Source: Vreelandella olivaria (GTDB lineage Bacteria; Pseudomonadota; Gammaproteobacteria; Pseudomonadales; Halomonadaceae). From it: a DNA stretch of 64,000 nucleotides. The first letter of the stretch is position 1. Every line of letters starts with the position of its first letter. The stretch is taken from contig AP019416.1 in assembly GCA_004295565.1 (NCBI GenBank), positions 1,736,001-1,800,000 of the forward strand. Direction: 5' to 3'. This document shows, piece by piece, positions 8,577-18,751 of the stretch. The position numbers and the translations under genes were made by a program. The notes below the pieces were generated by a model, which was not told where the DNA came from, did not search any database, and worked only from the letters and a program-made list of their open reading frames with translations.

Positions 8577-11500
8577 GGGGTTGCCTCCGCTTCACTGCTA
8601 AGCACCACGATGGGCTGCCCAGGGGCAATCGATGCCCCCTCTGCAAGCGGCAGGCGAACGACCCGGCCACCACAGTGGGCGGTGATCTCAACTTCCATTT
8701 TCATCGATTCCACCAGTGCCACCGGTTGGCCAGTGGTTACCTGCTCGCCTTCTGCAACCAGTAACTTCCACAGGCTGCCGGTGACGGGGCTTTCGATGCC
8801 TAGCTCGTTGTCATCCAGCGCGGTTACTTCGGCGCTTTCTGGTGCCTGATCTTCAAAGGTGAACTGGCCATTGGCCCGCCAAGCAGCCATTTCCGCCTGG
8901 AAGGCGGCTTCACGTTTTGAGCGGAAGACCTCAATCGCCGTGGCATTTTGTCGATTTCGGCTTGGTAGTCCGCCAAACGAAAGCGAGCGGTTTCAATGGA
9001 CAAATCGTAACGGCCATGGGGAAGTCGCGACGAATTTGCTCCAGCTCTTCGTGGCTGACTTCATGAAAACGCAGTTGATCAAAAAAGCGCAGCAGCCAGG
9101 GTTCTCGAAGTGTTGAGTGGTGCGGTAGCGGTTCCACATTTGCAGCGTACGGCCAACAAACTGGTAGCCGCCGGGGCCTTCCATGCCATACACACACAGG
9201 TAAGCGCCGCCAATGCCCACGGAGTTTTCTGCCGTCCAGGTGCGCGCGGGTTGTATTTGGTGGTCACCAGCCGCTGGCGGGGATCAAGCGGTGTGGCGAC
9301 CGGCGCCCCAGGTAGACATCCCCAGCCCCATGACCAGGTAGCGGGCATCGAAGACGATATCGCGCACTTGCTGTTCGCTTTCCAGGGCGTTTATACGGCG
9401 AATAAAGTCGAGGTTGCTGGGGCACCAGGGCGCATCCGGGCGCACGCTGCGCTGGTATTTGTCGATGGCTTCCTGGCAGGCGGGGTCGTCCCAGGAGAGT
9501 GGCAGATGCACCACCCGCGACTCCACTTCCAGCGACTCCACATCGACCAGCGCCTGTTCAGCTTTGTGCAGATGCGCGAGCAACGCATCAAGGCTAAGTT
9601 CCAGCGGCTCATAGTGAACCTGCAGCGAGCGAATACCGGGGTGAGTTCCCGTAGGCCGGGCAGCGAGTGTTCCTGTAACCACAGCATCCAGGCGTGTACG
9701 CGAAAGCGCAGTGCGATATCCAGCTCCATCGCACCAAACTCAATGAGTAGGAAGTCGTCCCCGGCGCGGCGGTAAACGATGCGCTCACCGGCCTGCTTGG
9801 CGGGCACGTCGCGCAGGATCGGGGTATCGCGTTCTGGCTGAATCGCTTCAACCGGGTTCGCGGTCAGCGACTCAACTGAGCGAGCTGGCGCTCTTCCAGG
9901 CTGCGGGCGGTAGCAAGGCTGACTGGCACAAAGCGCACTTTATCGCCTGCGGCGAGTTGACCCAGCTTCCAGCGTTCGGCGCGCACTACGGTGGCGGGGC
10001 AGACAAAGCCACCTAGTGAGGGGCCGTCGGGGCCGAGAATCACCGGCATATCGCCGGTAAAGTCGATGGTGCCAAACGCATAGGCGTTATCGTGAATGTT
10101 GGAGGGTGCAGCCCCGCCTCGCCGCCGTCGGCTCGCGCCCACTCCGGACGTGGGCCAATCAGCCGCACGCCGGTACGGCTGGAGTTGTAGTGCACTTCCA
10201 CGGGTGATCAAAGAAGCGCTGGATATCGTCATCGGTGAAAAATCTGGCGCGCCGTGGGGGCCGTAAAGCACGGCCACTTGCCAGGTTTTGCCGCCGTCTT
10301 GGTGGCCAAAGGTAGGTATTAACGCCTCCTCCAGCTGCGCTTGAGAGGTGGCGGCAAGCACGGGTAAATCGAGCATATCGCCGCTACGCAGCGCACGGCC
10401 GCCGTGGCCACCAAACTGGCCCAGGGTAAAGGTACTGCGAGAGCCAAGATAGCGGGGCAGGCGATGCCGCCACGCACCAATAGATAGGCGCGGGCGCCCG
10501 CGGCGGCTTTGCCCAGGGTCAGGGTGGCACCGGCAGGTATATCCACGACCCGCCAAAAGGCTACTTCTTCTCCATCTAGCGTAGCGGGGAGCCTGGCACC
10601 TGCCAGCACGATCTGGGTCGCACGGTGAAAGCGTAGCGTTGGGCCGGTGAGGGTGATTTCAAGCCCGGCGGCATCGCTGGGGTTATCCAGCAGGCGGTTG
10701 CCGAGGCGAAATGACCAGTCATCAAATGGCCCGGAAGGCGGCACACCCACATCCCAGTGGCCCTGGCGGCCTGGGAAGTCCTGAATCGTCGTCATGGTGC
10801 CAGGGTGATCACCTCTACTACGGGGGGGCCCACTCAAGGGTGGCAAGCCAGTGGGTATCCAGGCCGGCATGTTGAAAACGCTCGGCGCGCAGTACATGGG
10901 CCAGCCAGCTGCGGTTGGTAGTGATGCCATAAACACTGGCGGTATCAAGCGTTGCAGCTAACTGCTCAATAGCCGCGTCGCGGCTATCGGCGTGAGCGAT
11001 TACTTTGGCTAGCATGGGGTCGAACAGCGCTGAGATCTCCAGCCCGGCTTCTATGGCGTGGTCGATGCGCAGGCCATCACCTTGAGGAAAATCGACCTCC
11101 GTCAGCAGGCCTGCGCTGGGGCGAAAATCGTGCGCAGGGTCTTCGGCGTAAAGGCGCGCCTGCACGGCATGGCCGCTGGGGACGAGATCTTTGGTGAGTG
11201 CCTCAAGATCAGGCAGTTTGCCTGCGCCGAGTTTTACCATCCACTCAACGATATCAATGCCGTACACCATCTCGGTGACGCCGTGCTCAACCTGGAGCCG
11301 GGTATTCACTTCAAGAAAATAAAATGCCTCGCGCTGGGTGTCGTAAATAAACTCAACGGTACCGGCGCTGCGGTAGTTGACCGCTTTGCCCAACTGAACA
11401 GCGGTTTCGTGCAACGCCTGGCGAACATGTTCTGGCAGATTAGGGGCCGGGCACTCTTCGAGCACTTTTGGTGGCGGCGCTGAGTCGAGCAATCACGCTC

Positions 11501-12187
11501 GCCGAGCGCGACCACATTGCCCTGGCCATCGCCAAACAACTGCACCTCGATATGACGTGCGCGGGCGATATAGGCCTCGAGAAACACGCCGCCGTCACCG
11601 AAGTTGCGCTCGCCCAGACCTTTGACTGAGTCAAAGGCGCGCTCAAGCTCGGCGGTGTTTTGACATACCTGCATGCCGATGCCGCCACCACCGGCAGTGG
11701 ATTTGAGCATCACCGGGTAGCCAATTTGCTCGGCGCTTTTGAGTGCTTCATCAACGTTTGTAGCAGCTCTGAGCCGGGTACCAGCGGTACACCGGCTTGT
11801 TCGGCCAGCGCACGCGCTTGGTGTTTAAGACCAAACTGCTCAATCTGTTCGACGGTTGGACCTTAAAAAGGTCAGCCCTGCGGCATCGCAGGCAGCGATA
11901 AAGCGGGTGTTCTCTGACAAGAAGCCGTAGCCGGGGTGCACTGCCTGGGCGCCGCTCTGCTGGGCAATGGCGATCAACTTATCGATATTAAGATAGGTAT
12001 CGCTGGCGCCGCCCTCGCCGAGCGAATAAGCCTCATCGGCCTGGTGAACGTAGGGAGCGTCGCGATCCGCGTCGGCGTAAACCACCACGCTGCCTACACC
12101 TAACGCTTTAAGGGTGCGTAAAATGCGCGCTGCGATGGCACCGCGATTGGCAATCAGGACTTTGCTAAACGTTGTATTGATGGACAT
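8573..12187 (-). CDS. Guanidine/urea carboxylase, biotin-dependent
   Basis: A very large biotin enzyme (about 1,200 residues) that carboxylates guanidine or urea using ATP and bicarbonate. Domains in order: biotin carboxylase N-terminal ([31 protein letters not shown]), ATP-grasp ([27 protein letters not shown]), biotin carboxylase C-terminal, an AHS2/KipA-type domain ([20 protein letters not shown]), an AHS1/KipI-type domain ([31 protein letters not shown]) and a C-terminal biotinyl domain with [11 protein letters not shown], Lys being the biotin site. The start is at 12187 (MSINTTFSK). At least seven single-base frame breaks are spread along it. The guanidine-I riboswitch and the UAAP genes in the same operon favour guanidine rather than urea as the substrate; urea carboxylase would be the older name. 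Confidence 0.9.
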
Positions 12188-12207
12188 GGCACTGCCTGCA
12201 AACAAAG

Positions 12208-12251
12208 GCGGGTCGTCCCGCAGAAGAATCAAATTCTTGGGGTCGTCCCCA
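12208..12251. repeat. Three small tandem hairpins, two with identical TCGT loops
   Basis: Just upstream of the carboxylase start are GCGGG-TCGT-CCCGC (12208-12221), AAGAAT-CAA-ATTCTT (12224-12238) and TGGGG-TCGT-CCCCA (12238-12251). The outer two share a GGGTCGTCCC core, which looks like a small duplicated palindromic unit. In the operon transcript they lie between UAAP2 and the carboxylase and could affect RNA stability or translation; this is untested. Confidence 0.5.
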
Positions 12252-12270
12252 GGGATTTAGTGCTGTGGCC

Positions 12271-12362
12271 AAGTCAGAAGAGACGCGAAAACGCTGTGAA
12301 CCCATCCATGGGCGCTCGGCTTTTCATCCCTGAAAAAGACGTTTCGCTTACTCTCCTGACTT
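12271..12362. repeat. Structured dispersed repeat, short copy (copy C)
   Basis: A 92-nt element bounded by perfect arms AAGTCAG (12271-12277) and CTGACTT (12356-12362), with further pairing GAG/CTC and GCGAAA/TTTCGC inside. It contains the conserved hairpin core (12293-12316, CCCATCCATGGG in its centre), nearly identical to the cores of the copies at 24.3 and 63.3 kb. A second stem CTTTTCA/TGAAAAAG follows. It lacks the two inner hairpins seen in the longer copies. It sits between the UAAP2 stop and the carboxylase start. Confidence 0.7.
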
Positions 12363-12382
12363 GATCAGCGCCTATTCTCATG

Positions 12383-13020
12383 TCAGTCCCAAACCAACAG
12401 CTCGATAGGCGTCGGGTTGTAGCCATTGCAGGGTTGTTGAGCTGAGGGCAGTTGGAGACCAGCACGATCACATCCATCTCGGCCACCATCTCCACGTATT
12501 TTCCTGGTGCGGAGATGCCGTCTTCAAAGGTCAGTCCGCCGTCGGCAGTGACCGGTACGTTCATGAAGAAGTTGATGTTGTGAGTGATGTCGCGCTTGGT
12601 CAGGCCGAACTCCGGATAGTTGGCGATGGCCTGCATCCAGTTATCCCGGCAGGAGTGCATATGGCGCTTTTCCAGGTCGTAGCGCACGGTGTTGCTTTCG
12701 CTGGCGCAGGCGCCGCCCAGAGTGTCGTGACGGCCGCAGGTATCGGCGCTGATCGTCAGCATGGCGCGGCCTTCACTGGACATTAGCGTCGTGCCTGCGG
12801 TGAGGTAAACCGCGCCTTGCTCGCGAACGGTGTCCATGGCGCTATAGCGTTCGCTGGTATCGTCAGCGCTAAAGAACAGGGTGTCGGCGGCCTGGTTACC
12901 CTCTAAATCGAGAATGCGCAGGGTTTGGCCGCGCTTCACGGTGCCGATGTAGTGATCGCCTGCGTTCACCGTGGTGCGGCTCAAGGCGTTTTCGGGGCGT
13001 AGGGTGCTTTCAATAATCAT
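12383..13020 (-). CDS. Carboxyguanidine deiminase subunit, DUF1989 family (UAAP2)
   Basis: Urea-amidolyase-associated protein 2, about 212 residues. With UAAP1 it forms the carboxyguanidine deiminase (named CgdA/CgdB in the literature) that turns carboxyguanidine into allophanate. Family features are [34 protein letters not shown] (Cys/His motif expected to bind metal), [12 protein letters not shown] and the [14 protein letters not shown] segment. A missing C near 12430 (CCC-TGC read as CC-TGC) shifts the frame; the true end is [14 protein letters not shown] with the TGA at 12383-12385. It lies 12 nt downstream of UAAP1. I do not assign the CgdA or CgdB name because I am not certain which subunit is which. 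Confidence 0.88.
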
Positions 13021-13032
13021 GTGGCGTCTCCC

Positions 13033-13769
13033 TTATAAGCCGAGGTGGTAAAGGCGGTTATTGGCAAAGCCACGGGCATTTTCAGGCCGTGAGCAGTAGC
13101 AGGGGTCGTCTTCTGTCACCGGCTCGGCGGTGCCGAGGGCAATATCGACGCCGCGACGAGGGTACTCCGCGCTGGGGCCGAGGGGGTGAGGGCAGGTGTG
13201 TAACAGGACAAGCGTGTCCATCTCAAAGCGGAGTGTGACGCTTTTGCCGGGCTGGCAGTGGCCGGGCACATAGCGCAGCTTGCCCTCGTCGTCGCTTTCT
13301 ACGCGGGAGAATAGATTGAGATTGGCGGCCATATCCCGACGGCCCAGACCGTACTTGGCAAGCTCAACCAAAAGGCGTCGAAGCCGGTGCGCGTCCAGTC
13401 GTTGTGGCCCTGCTGATAGCTGACCGGCTGCCAGCCTTTCTTTAGCAAGTGATGGGGCATCAGGTTGCCGCCAACGCTGTCGTGCCAGCCCAGATCGTCA
13501 TGAGTGATAGAGGCGAAAATGCGCCCCATATCTGAGTAAAGGCAGTGGCCCTGGGTAAGCTTAAAGGTGTGCTGGCACTTTAAGGTATCGGGCAGATTTA
13601 AGCGTTCCAGCAGGTTTTCCGGGTTGTAGCACAACAACCCCACGTTGCTGCCGACCTCTTTGGCTGTCAGCGTGAGGGTGGTGCCGCGGCGCAGGCGCAG
13701 CGACCAGTGATGCCCGCCGGGTAAGTGGGTGGTGTAAGCGGGTTGGCTATTCATAACAGCGTCTGTCAT
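13033..13769 (-). CDS. Carboxyguanidine deiminase subunit, DUF1989 family (UAAP1)
   Basis: Urea-amidolyase-associated protein 1, about 245 residues, paralogous to the next gene and expected to act with it. Characteristic segments are LPGGHHWSLRLRRGTTLTLT, CYNPENLLERLNLPDTLKCQ, GHCLYSDMGRIFASI, LGWHDSVGGN and NLFSRVESDDEGKL. One frame break lies near 13370 (continuing as LVELAKYGLGRRDMAANLNL). The start overlaps the stop of the ABC ATPase gene by four bases, so the two are coupled. Once labelled a urea-pathway accessory protein, this family has since been tied to guanidine degradation, which fits the riboswitch upstream. Confidence 0.88.
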
Positions 13770-14558
13770 AGCAGCGTCTCCTGGGTGTGAGTTTTCAGGC
13801 CGCCCTGGTGAAGCGCTTCTTTGAGTTCGTTCGAAGGACGATCGCGTGAAATAGGTAAGTCGTAAGTAATCGTGGCGCCATAGGCTTCCGGCGCCTGGGG
13901 GTCGTGGCGGGTTTTATCAAATACCCACAGCCGTGTGCCCAGCTCAAAGGCCTCTTTTAAATCGTGGGTGATCATGAAAATCGTCAGTTGCTGCTCTTGC
14001 CACAGGCGATTGATCAGTACGTGCATGTCTTGGCGAATGCCTGGGTCAAGTGCGCCAAAAGGCTCGTCGAGCAACAAAATACGCGGCCGCATCATTAATG
14101 CCTGGGCAATGGCCAGGCGCTGCTGCATACCGCCGGAAAGCTCATGAGGGTATTTATGAAGCGCGTGGCCAAGGCCGACTTCGTCGATGCGGGCACGTGC
14201 TTTTCTATCGCGCGGCGCTTGGCGGCACCGAAGCTTTGCCCAGCAGTTTGGAGCTATGTAGCTCATCGGCCATCATCACGTTGCCCAGCACCGTCAGGTG
14301 CGGGAAAACCGAGTACTTCTGGAACACCACGCCGCGATCCGGCCCCGGTTCATTGGGAATGGGCTTCTCATCCAGCGTTAAGCTGCCTTTAGAGACGGCT
14401 TCGGTACCCAGCAGCATTTTTAGAAAGGTGGTTTTGCCGCAGCCCGAGGCGCCCACTAAGGTGACAAATTCGCCGGGCTCAACGCTAAAGTTAAGGTTTT
14501 CGAGCACCACATGGTGGCCGTAGTGCTTTTCTAACCGTTTGGCCGCGAGCAGGCTCAT
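13766..14558 (-). CDS. ABC transporter ATP-binding protein, guanidine operon
   Basis: ATPase of a nitrate/taurine-type importer, about 265 residues. Walker A is VGASGCGKTT, the Q-loop is VVFQKYSVFPHLTV, the ABC signature is LSGGMQQRLAIAQAL, Walker B is ILLLDEPFGALDP and the switch His lies in FMITHDLKEA. One frame break occurs near 14210, between the Q-loop and the signature. It overlaps the permease gene upstream and the UAAP1 gene downstream by four bases each, as expected of a coupled operon. With the permease and binding protein it should import guanidine or a guanidino compound. Confidence 0.9.
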
Positions 14559-15380
14559 GAGTTATCTCCTTCGCCAGCGTGATACCAGGGGAAGGCCAGC
14601 CGTGACACCCAGGCCAGCAGTTGGTCAAGCAGAAACGCCAGCAGGGTAATCCAGGCCACATAGGGCAGTATCACGTCCATGGAGAGGTAGCGGCGCACCA
14701 GAAAGATGCGATAGCCAAGCCCTTCCTGGGCGGCGATGGCTTCGGCGGCGATCAAAAACAGCCAGGCGGTGCCCAGCGCCAAACGGGTGGCGTTTAATAG
14801 CCGTGGGGTAAGTTGTGGCAGCAGAACTCTTAACAACACCTGCCAGGAACTGGCGCCTAAGGTTTGCGCTTTGATCAACTGCTCATCAGGCAGCCGCAGG
14901 GCGTGGCCTTGTAGATCACGAATAAGAAAGGGCGTTACCCCAATCACAATCAGTGCAATCTTGGCAGCTTCGCCGGTACCAAAGGCGATAAACAGAATCG
15001 GCAGTATCGCCATGGGGGGGAATCAGTGAGGCGACGGTGACCAGCGGCGATAATTTGGCACGAAGGATGGGGATGCCGCCGTTTAAGATGCCTACGACCA
15101 AGCCAATCAACGCGCTGATACCCACACCAATGACGATGCGCTCCAGGCTGGCGAAGGTGTCTGTCCACAGCACCACCTCCCTGTACGCACGTTCTCAGCG
15201 GTGGCCAAATGGTAAAATGTGCTGGCCATGGTCGAGGGCGTAGGCAGCAGGCGATCATCCGGGTTTTCCGCCAACCTTGCATTGAGAGGCTCATATACAG
15301 CATCGCCAATAGCAAAAGGGCAGTAGGCCTAAAAGCCAGCGGCTGCCTCGGGTGGGCGCTAGGTTAATCAATCGCTTCAT
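14555..15380 (-). CDS. ABC transporter permease, guanidine operon
   Basis: Inner-membrane permease of the nitrate/taurine class (BPD_transp_1), about 275 residues, with about six membrane segments such as ALIGLVVGILNG, MAILPILFIAFGTG and TLLAFLLDQLLAW. The EAA-type cytoplasmic loop is seen at IKAQTLGASSWQVLLRVLLP. The start is taken at the ATG at 15380 (MKRLINLAPTRGSRW). Frame breaks lie near 15315, 15270, 15180 and 15015; the last is at a G run and continues as PMAILPIL. It lies between the binding protein gene and the ATPase gene. Confidence 0.88.
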
Positions 15381-15456
15381 GGCGGTTGTCCACAGAAGAT
15401 GAGTGCAGAGGGAGCGGCAGGCGCCGCTCCCATCGCGCTAATGCAGGAGAAAGCCG

Positions 15457-16571
15457 TTACTGAGCGTCGAGGTAAGCTTGGGTAAAGCTAGGGTCGAAGC
15501 GCAGCTGTACATTGCTCTCATCACCAAATATGCCGCTTGGCGTTTCAATGCCGACCACGCCTGCATTGGGCGCCATATCGCCGAGCAGCCCATGCTCAAA
15601 ACTGAACTCGGCGACGCGCTCCATGGTTTCGATCAGTTCAGGGCTTTCCATTAACTCGATAGCTTCGGCAGGGTCGGTGTAGAGGTAGGTGGCGTCTAAC
15701 TGGTTCCGATAGCCCTCCACATCAGTGCCTGCAGCGTCAGCCATAATGCTCAGCGCGTTCTCGTCGTCTGCTTCGATCAAGTCCATCACTTCGTACCAAG
15801 CGCCTACCAAGGCGTGACCAAGTGCAGGGTTGTCCGCCAGGGTTTGGGTGTTGATGACCATCATGTCGAGAATTTCACCGGGAATTTCTGCTGAGGTGTA
15901 TACCACGTTACTGTCGGGCATCTCAGCAATAGCGCTTAGCTGTGGGTTCCAGGCGGCCACGGCTTCGGTGGTGTCGCTAGAGAACAGGCCAACAATATCC
16001 GCATCGGAGGTGTTGACGGTTTCGATATCGCGTTCGGTTAGGCCGACGCTCTGAAGGGCGCGAGCGAGAAAGTAATGGGAGACGCTGAACTGGACGAGAT
16101 TGACCTCGCGGCCTTCGATATCGGCGAGATCGTCACTGCCTTTGAGCACAATGCCGTCGTTACCGTTGGAGTAGTCGTTAATAATCAGTGCGGTGGAGTC
16201 AACCCCACTGGCGGCAGGGATTGTCAGCACATCCATATTGGTCATGGCGCAGCCGTCAACGTTTCCCGAGGTAAACTGGTTAATTGACTCAACGTAGTCG
16301 TTGACCTGCACCACATCGATGCTGATGCCGTACTCGTCGGCCCATTTGTCGACGACGCCTTCAACATCGGCGTAGGCCCAGGGCATCCAGCCGGCATAAA
16401 TCGACCAGCAGACGCTGAATTCATCGCGCTCTTGGGCCTGGGCGGAAGTAGCAGAGAGTGGGGAGGTAAGAGCAGCTAACACCAGGGCAGCCGATAGCGG
16501 CGCAAGGGATAGGCTTTTGAAGTACGCTTTGGGGATACACGGTTTGGGGAAATGCGCTTGCAACGGGTCAT
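15457..16571 (-). CDS. ABC transporter substrate-binding protein, guanidine operon
   Basis: Periplasmic binding protein of the class annotated as putative urea ABC transporter binding protein in carboxylase operons. The ATG at 16571 is preceded by GGAGG at 5 nt spacing. The frame shifts near 16515, after which a clear signal peptide follows (SAALVLAALTSPLSATSAQA, cleavage before QERDEF). The mature part begins FSVCWSIYAGWMPWAYAD, typical of NMT1/OpuAC-like binding folds. The first gene of the operon, it comes directly after the guanidine-I riboswitch, so guanidine is the likeliest ligand. A longer open frame reaching 16704 overlaps the riboswitch and is not the true start. Confidence 0.88.
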
Positions 16572-16627
16572 AACAGCCTCCAACGGCTAAGGGAAAACTC
16601 GGGGGCATCGGTGCATCACTGCACCTT

Positions 16628-16740
16628 ATCCTCCCGGGCTTTTGTCCCGCCGTGTAACCTAACGCCTTAGCGTTAGGTCGATTGCTCGAATCAGCCACAG
16701 CCATCAGGGGTTATAAATTGATGGTGTCGGAACCCTAGCG
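16628..16740 (-). promoter_or_regulatory. Guanidine-I (ykkC class) riboswitch
   Basis: Read on the minus strand, the element begins with CTAGGGTTCCG (within 16728-16740), the strongly conserved 5' signature of the guanidine-I aptamer. A variable hairpin follows (CCATCA paired with TGATGG), then a second (CCTAACGC/GCGTTAGG). It ends with the conserved 3' signature ACACGGCGGGACAAAAGC and CCGGGAGGA (about 16629-16655). Guanidine-I riboswitches are typically ON switches that raise expression when guanidine binds. A further 6-bp hairpin (GGTGCA/TGCACC, 16610-16625) lies between the aptamer and the start of the binding protein gene and may be part of the expression platform. Confidence 0.9.
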
Positions 16741-16858
16741 ATCTATTGGAAACTAAATTGTGTGGCAGCGTTAGCGACCGATACCCCGTTTGTTACGCTT
16801 AGATACAAGGCAAAATCGTGGCCGATTCAGTCTAAATCTTTCCGTTTCAGATAATTAC

Positions 16859-16938
16859 AGTGCAGAAGCCTACAGAGCGGCAGGCGCATAGGCTCGCTGT
16901 ATGCATCTTAATGGTGCGAAAAAGGGGGCTTCTGCACT
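16859..16938. repeat. Long inverted repeat between epmB and the guanidine riboswitch
   Basis: Perfect 12-bp arms AGTGCAGAAGCC (16859-16870) and GGCTTCTGCACT (16927-16938) enclose 56 nt. It lies about 20 nt beyond the stop of leftward epmB and upstream of the riboswitch. It could act as a transcript end or RNA-stabilising hairpin for epmB. No T-run follows, so it is not a classical intrinsic terminator. Confidence 0.55.
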
Positions 16939-16960
16939 GGTTTGTGTCGCTTGGTCAGCG

Positions 16961-18043
16961 TCAAAGAGGCGTTTTACTGCCCTTGCCAGGAATTTCCCGC
17001 ACCAGGCGTGGCATCAAGAACCCCGGTAAATGATCGCGCAGTTGAGTAACGAGCTCTCGGGCTTCACTATCCGGCACATCAAAATGCGCAGCGCCCTGCA
17101 CGGGGTCTAATACATGTAGGTAATAGGGCAAAATGCCCGCTTCAAATAGCCGTTCCGATAGCGCTGCAAGCGCACTGACGCTATCGTTCACTCGGCGTAG
17201 CAGTACGCTCTGATTGAGTAGCGTCGCCCCGGCTTGTGTAAGCCGCGCGCATGCCTCGACGACTGTCTGGTCAATCTCGTTGGCGTGGTTAATATGCAGC
17301 ACCACGACTTTTTGTAGTCGGGTGGTGGATAACCAATGGATCAGGGCGTCATCAATGCGGTCAGGAATCACTACCGGTAGGCGGGTATGAATGCGCAGCC
17401 GCTTAAGGTGCGGGATGCTTTCTAGCTGTTCCACCAGCCATGCCAATTGGCGGTCATTGGCGGCCAGCGGGTCGCCGCCAGAAAGAATCGCCTCGTGAAT
17501 AGTGGTGTCGTTGCGTAAGTAGTCGAGAGCTTCTTGCCACTGGGCTCTGGAAGGTGAATTGTCGCTATAGGGGAAATGGCGGCGAAAGCAGTAGCGGCAG
17601 TTGATGGCACAGTTAGGGCTGGCGATCAGTAATACCCGGCCCGCATATTTGTGAATTAGCCCTTTAGCGGGGCGGTGTTGGGCTTCTTCAAGCGGATCAA
17701 CGACGTAGCCAGCAGGCGTGAGTGCTTCCTCGCCGAGCGGTATCACTTGGCGCAGCAGCGGGTCGTTTATGTCGGCATAGGCTATTCTGCTGAGATACGC
17801 TTCAGGTACGCATACCTCAAACAGCTCGTGGCCTAACTTGGCGCCGGGCAACCATTCGCGGCTGAGCCCCAACCGTTGGCATAGTGCCTGAGGGTCGCGA
17901 ATGGCATGGGAAAGCTGCTGCTGCCAAGTGGAAACCGCCAGTGAGTCGCGATGGCTTTGTGTTTCAGACCCGGCAATAATGATGTTCTCCTGCAAAAAGC
18001 CCTCCTTCGGGTTATCATGCGCGCACTTATTTAACGACGCCAT
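16961..18043 (-). CDS. epmB: EF-P beta-lysylation protein, lysine 2,3-aminomutase-like radical SAM enzyme
   Basis: Converts (S)-alpha-lysine to (R)-beta-lysine for the modification of elongation factor P. The radical SAM cluster motif is CAINCRYCFRRHFPY (CxxxCxxC). The PLP- and lysine-binding parts of the aminomutase fold follow (AILSGGDPLAANDRQL, LHINHANEIDQTVVEA, LLNQSVLLRRVNDS, PYYLHVLDPVQGAAHFDV). The length of 360 residues is close to E. coli EpmB and the frame is intact. It is divergent from efp with about 115 nt between the starts, and epmA lies beyond efp, so the whole EF-P system is in one place. Confidence 0.95.
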   Translation of the reverse strand: MASLNKCAHDNPKEGFLQENIIIAGSETQSHRDSLAVSTWQQQLSHAIRDPQALCQRLGLSREWLPGAKLGHELFEVCVPEAYLSRIAYADINDPLLRQVIPLGEEALTPAGYVVDPLEEAQHRPAKGLIHKYAGRVLLIASPNCAINCRYCFRRHFPYSDNSPSRAQWQEALDYLRNDTTIHEAILSGGDPLAANDRQLAWLVEQLESIPHLKRLRIHTRLPVVIPDRIDDALIHWLSTTRLQKVVVLHINHANEIDQTVVEACARLTQAGATLLNQSVLLRRVNDSVSALAALSERLFEAGILPYYLHVLDPVQGAAHFDVPDSEARELVTQLRDHLPGFLMPRLVREIPGKGSKTPL

Positions 18044-18158
18044 TTACAACGCTGCTGGTATATAGCGGCTGGCCTATAAACCTGCTGACGGCAGCAACGT
18101 ATGGCTTCGCGCATCACCTGTTGAAACAAATAACTGAAATGGATGATTGAGAGACATT

Positions 18159-18725
18159 ATGGCGAACTATTCTACCAACGAATTCAAGGCTGGTCTGAAA
18201 GTAATGCTCGATGGCGATCCTTGTTCGATCGTTGAGAACGAGCTGGTCAAGCCCGGTAAGGGGCAGGCGTTTAACCGCGTTAAGCTGCGCAACCTGATGA
18301 CGGGCCGCGTAGGTGAGAAGACTTTCAAATCCGGTGACTCGCTGGAAGGTGCCGATGTCATGGATTTGGAGATGGAGTATCTCTACAACGATGGAGATAT
18401 GTGGCACTTCATGAAGACTGACGGCTCGTTTGAGCAGTATGCGGTAGAGAAAAAAGCGCTAGGCGATAGCATCAAGTGGCTGAAAGAGCAGGTGCCCTAT
18501 ATCATTACGCTTTGGAATGATAAGGCCATTTCCGTGACGCCACCGAACTTTATCGAGCTGGAAGTCGTGGAAACGGATCCCGGTTTGAAAGGCGATACGG
18601 CACAGGGTGGTTCCAAGCCTGCGACGCTCTCTTCTGGTGCTGTGGTACGCGTGCCGCTCTTCATTAATCAGGGTGAAGTGTTGAAAATCGATACCCGCAG
18701 CGGGGATTACGTCTCCCGCGCTTGA
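18159..18725 (+). CDS. efp: Translation elongation factor P
   Basis: Relieves ribosome stalling at polyproline stretches. The product is 188 residues, starting at the ATG at 18159 ([16 protein letters not shown]), about 9 nt after a GAGAGA ribosome binding site. The three-domain EF-P fold is intact. The modification loop carries Lys in [18 protein letters not shown], the lysine that EpmA and EpmB modify. The C-terminal OB domain includes [20 protein letters not shown] and [20 protein letters not shown]. It is followed by an intrinsic terminator and then epmA. Confidence 0.97.
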   Translation: MANYSTNEFKAGLKVMLDGDPCSIVENELVKPGKGQAFNRVKLRNLMTGRVGEKTFKSGDSLEGADVMDLEMEYLYNDGDMWHFMKTDGSFEQYAVEKKALGDSIKWLKEQVPYIITLWNDKAISVTPPNFIELEVVETDPGLKGDTAQGGSKPATLSSGAVVRVPLFINQGEVLKIDTRSGDYVSRA

Positions 18726-18751
18726 TCGCTTTTCAGAGCGCTTGACGTCTT

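Noticed and set aside
9110-9775. A 221-residue plus-strand open frame inside the carboxylase gene.
   Set aside because: It is antisense to the AHS1 domain of the carboxylase, whose protein similarity is clear on the minus strand.
16610-16625. Hairpin GGTGCA/TGCACC after the riboswitch as an intrinsic terminator.
   Set aside because: No T-run follows on the minus strand; it may still be part of the expression platform but is not called a terminator.
16572-16704. N-terminal extension of the binding-protein frame up to 16704.
   Set aside because: This segment overlaps the guanidine-I riboswitch; the ATG at 16571 has a good GGAGG site and gives a normal signal peptide after one frame correction.
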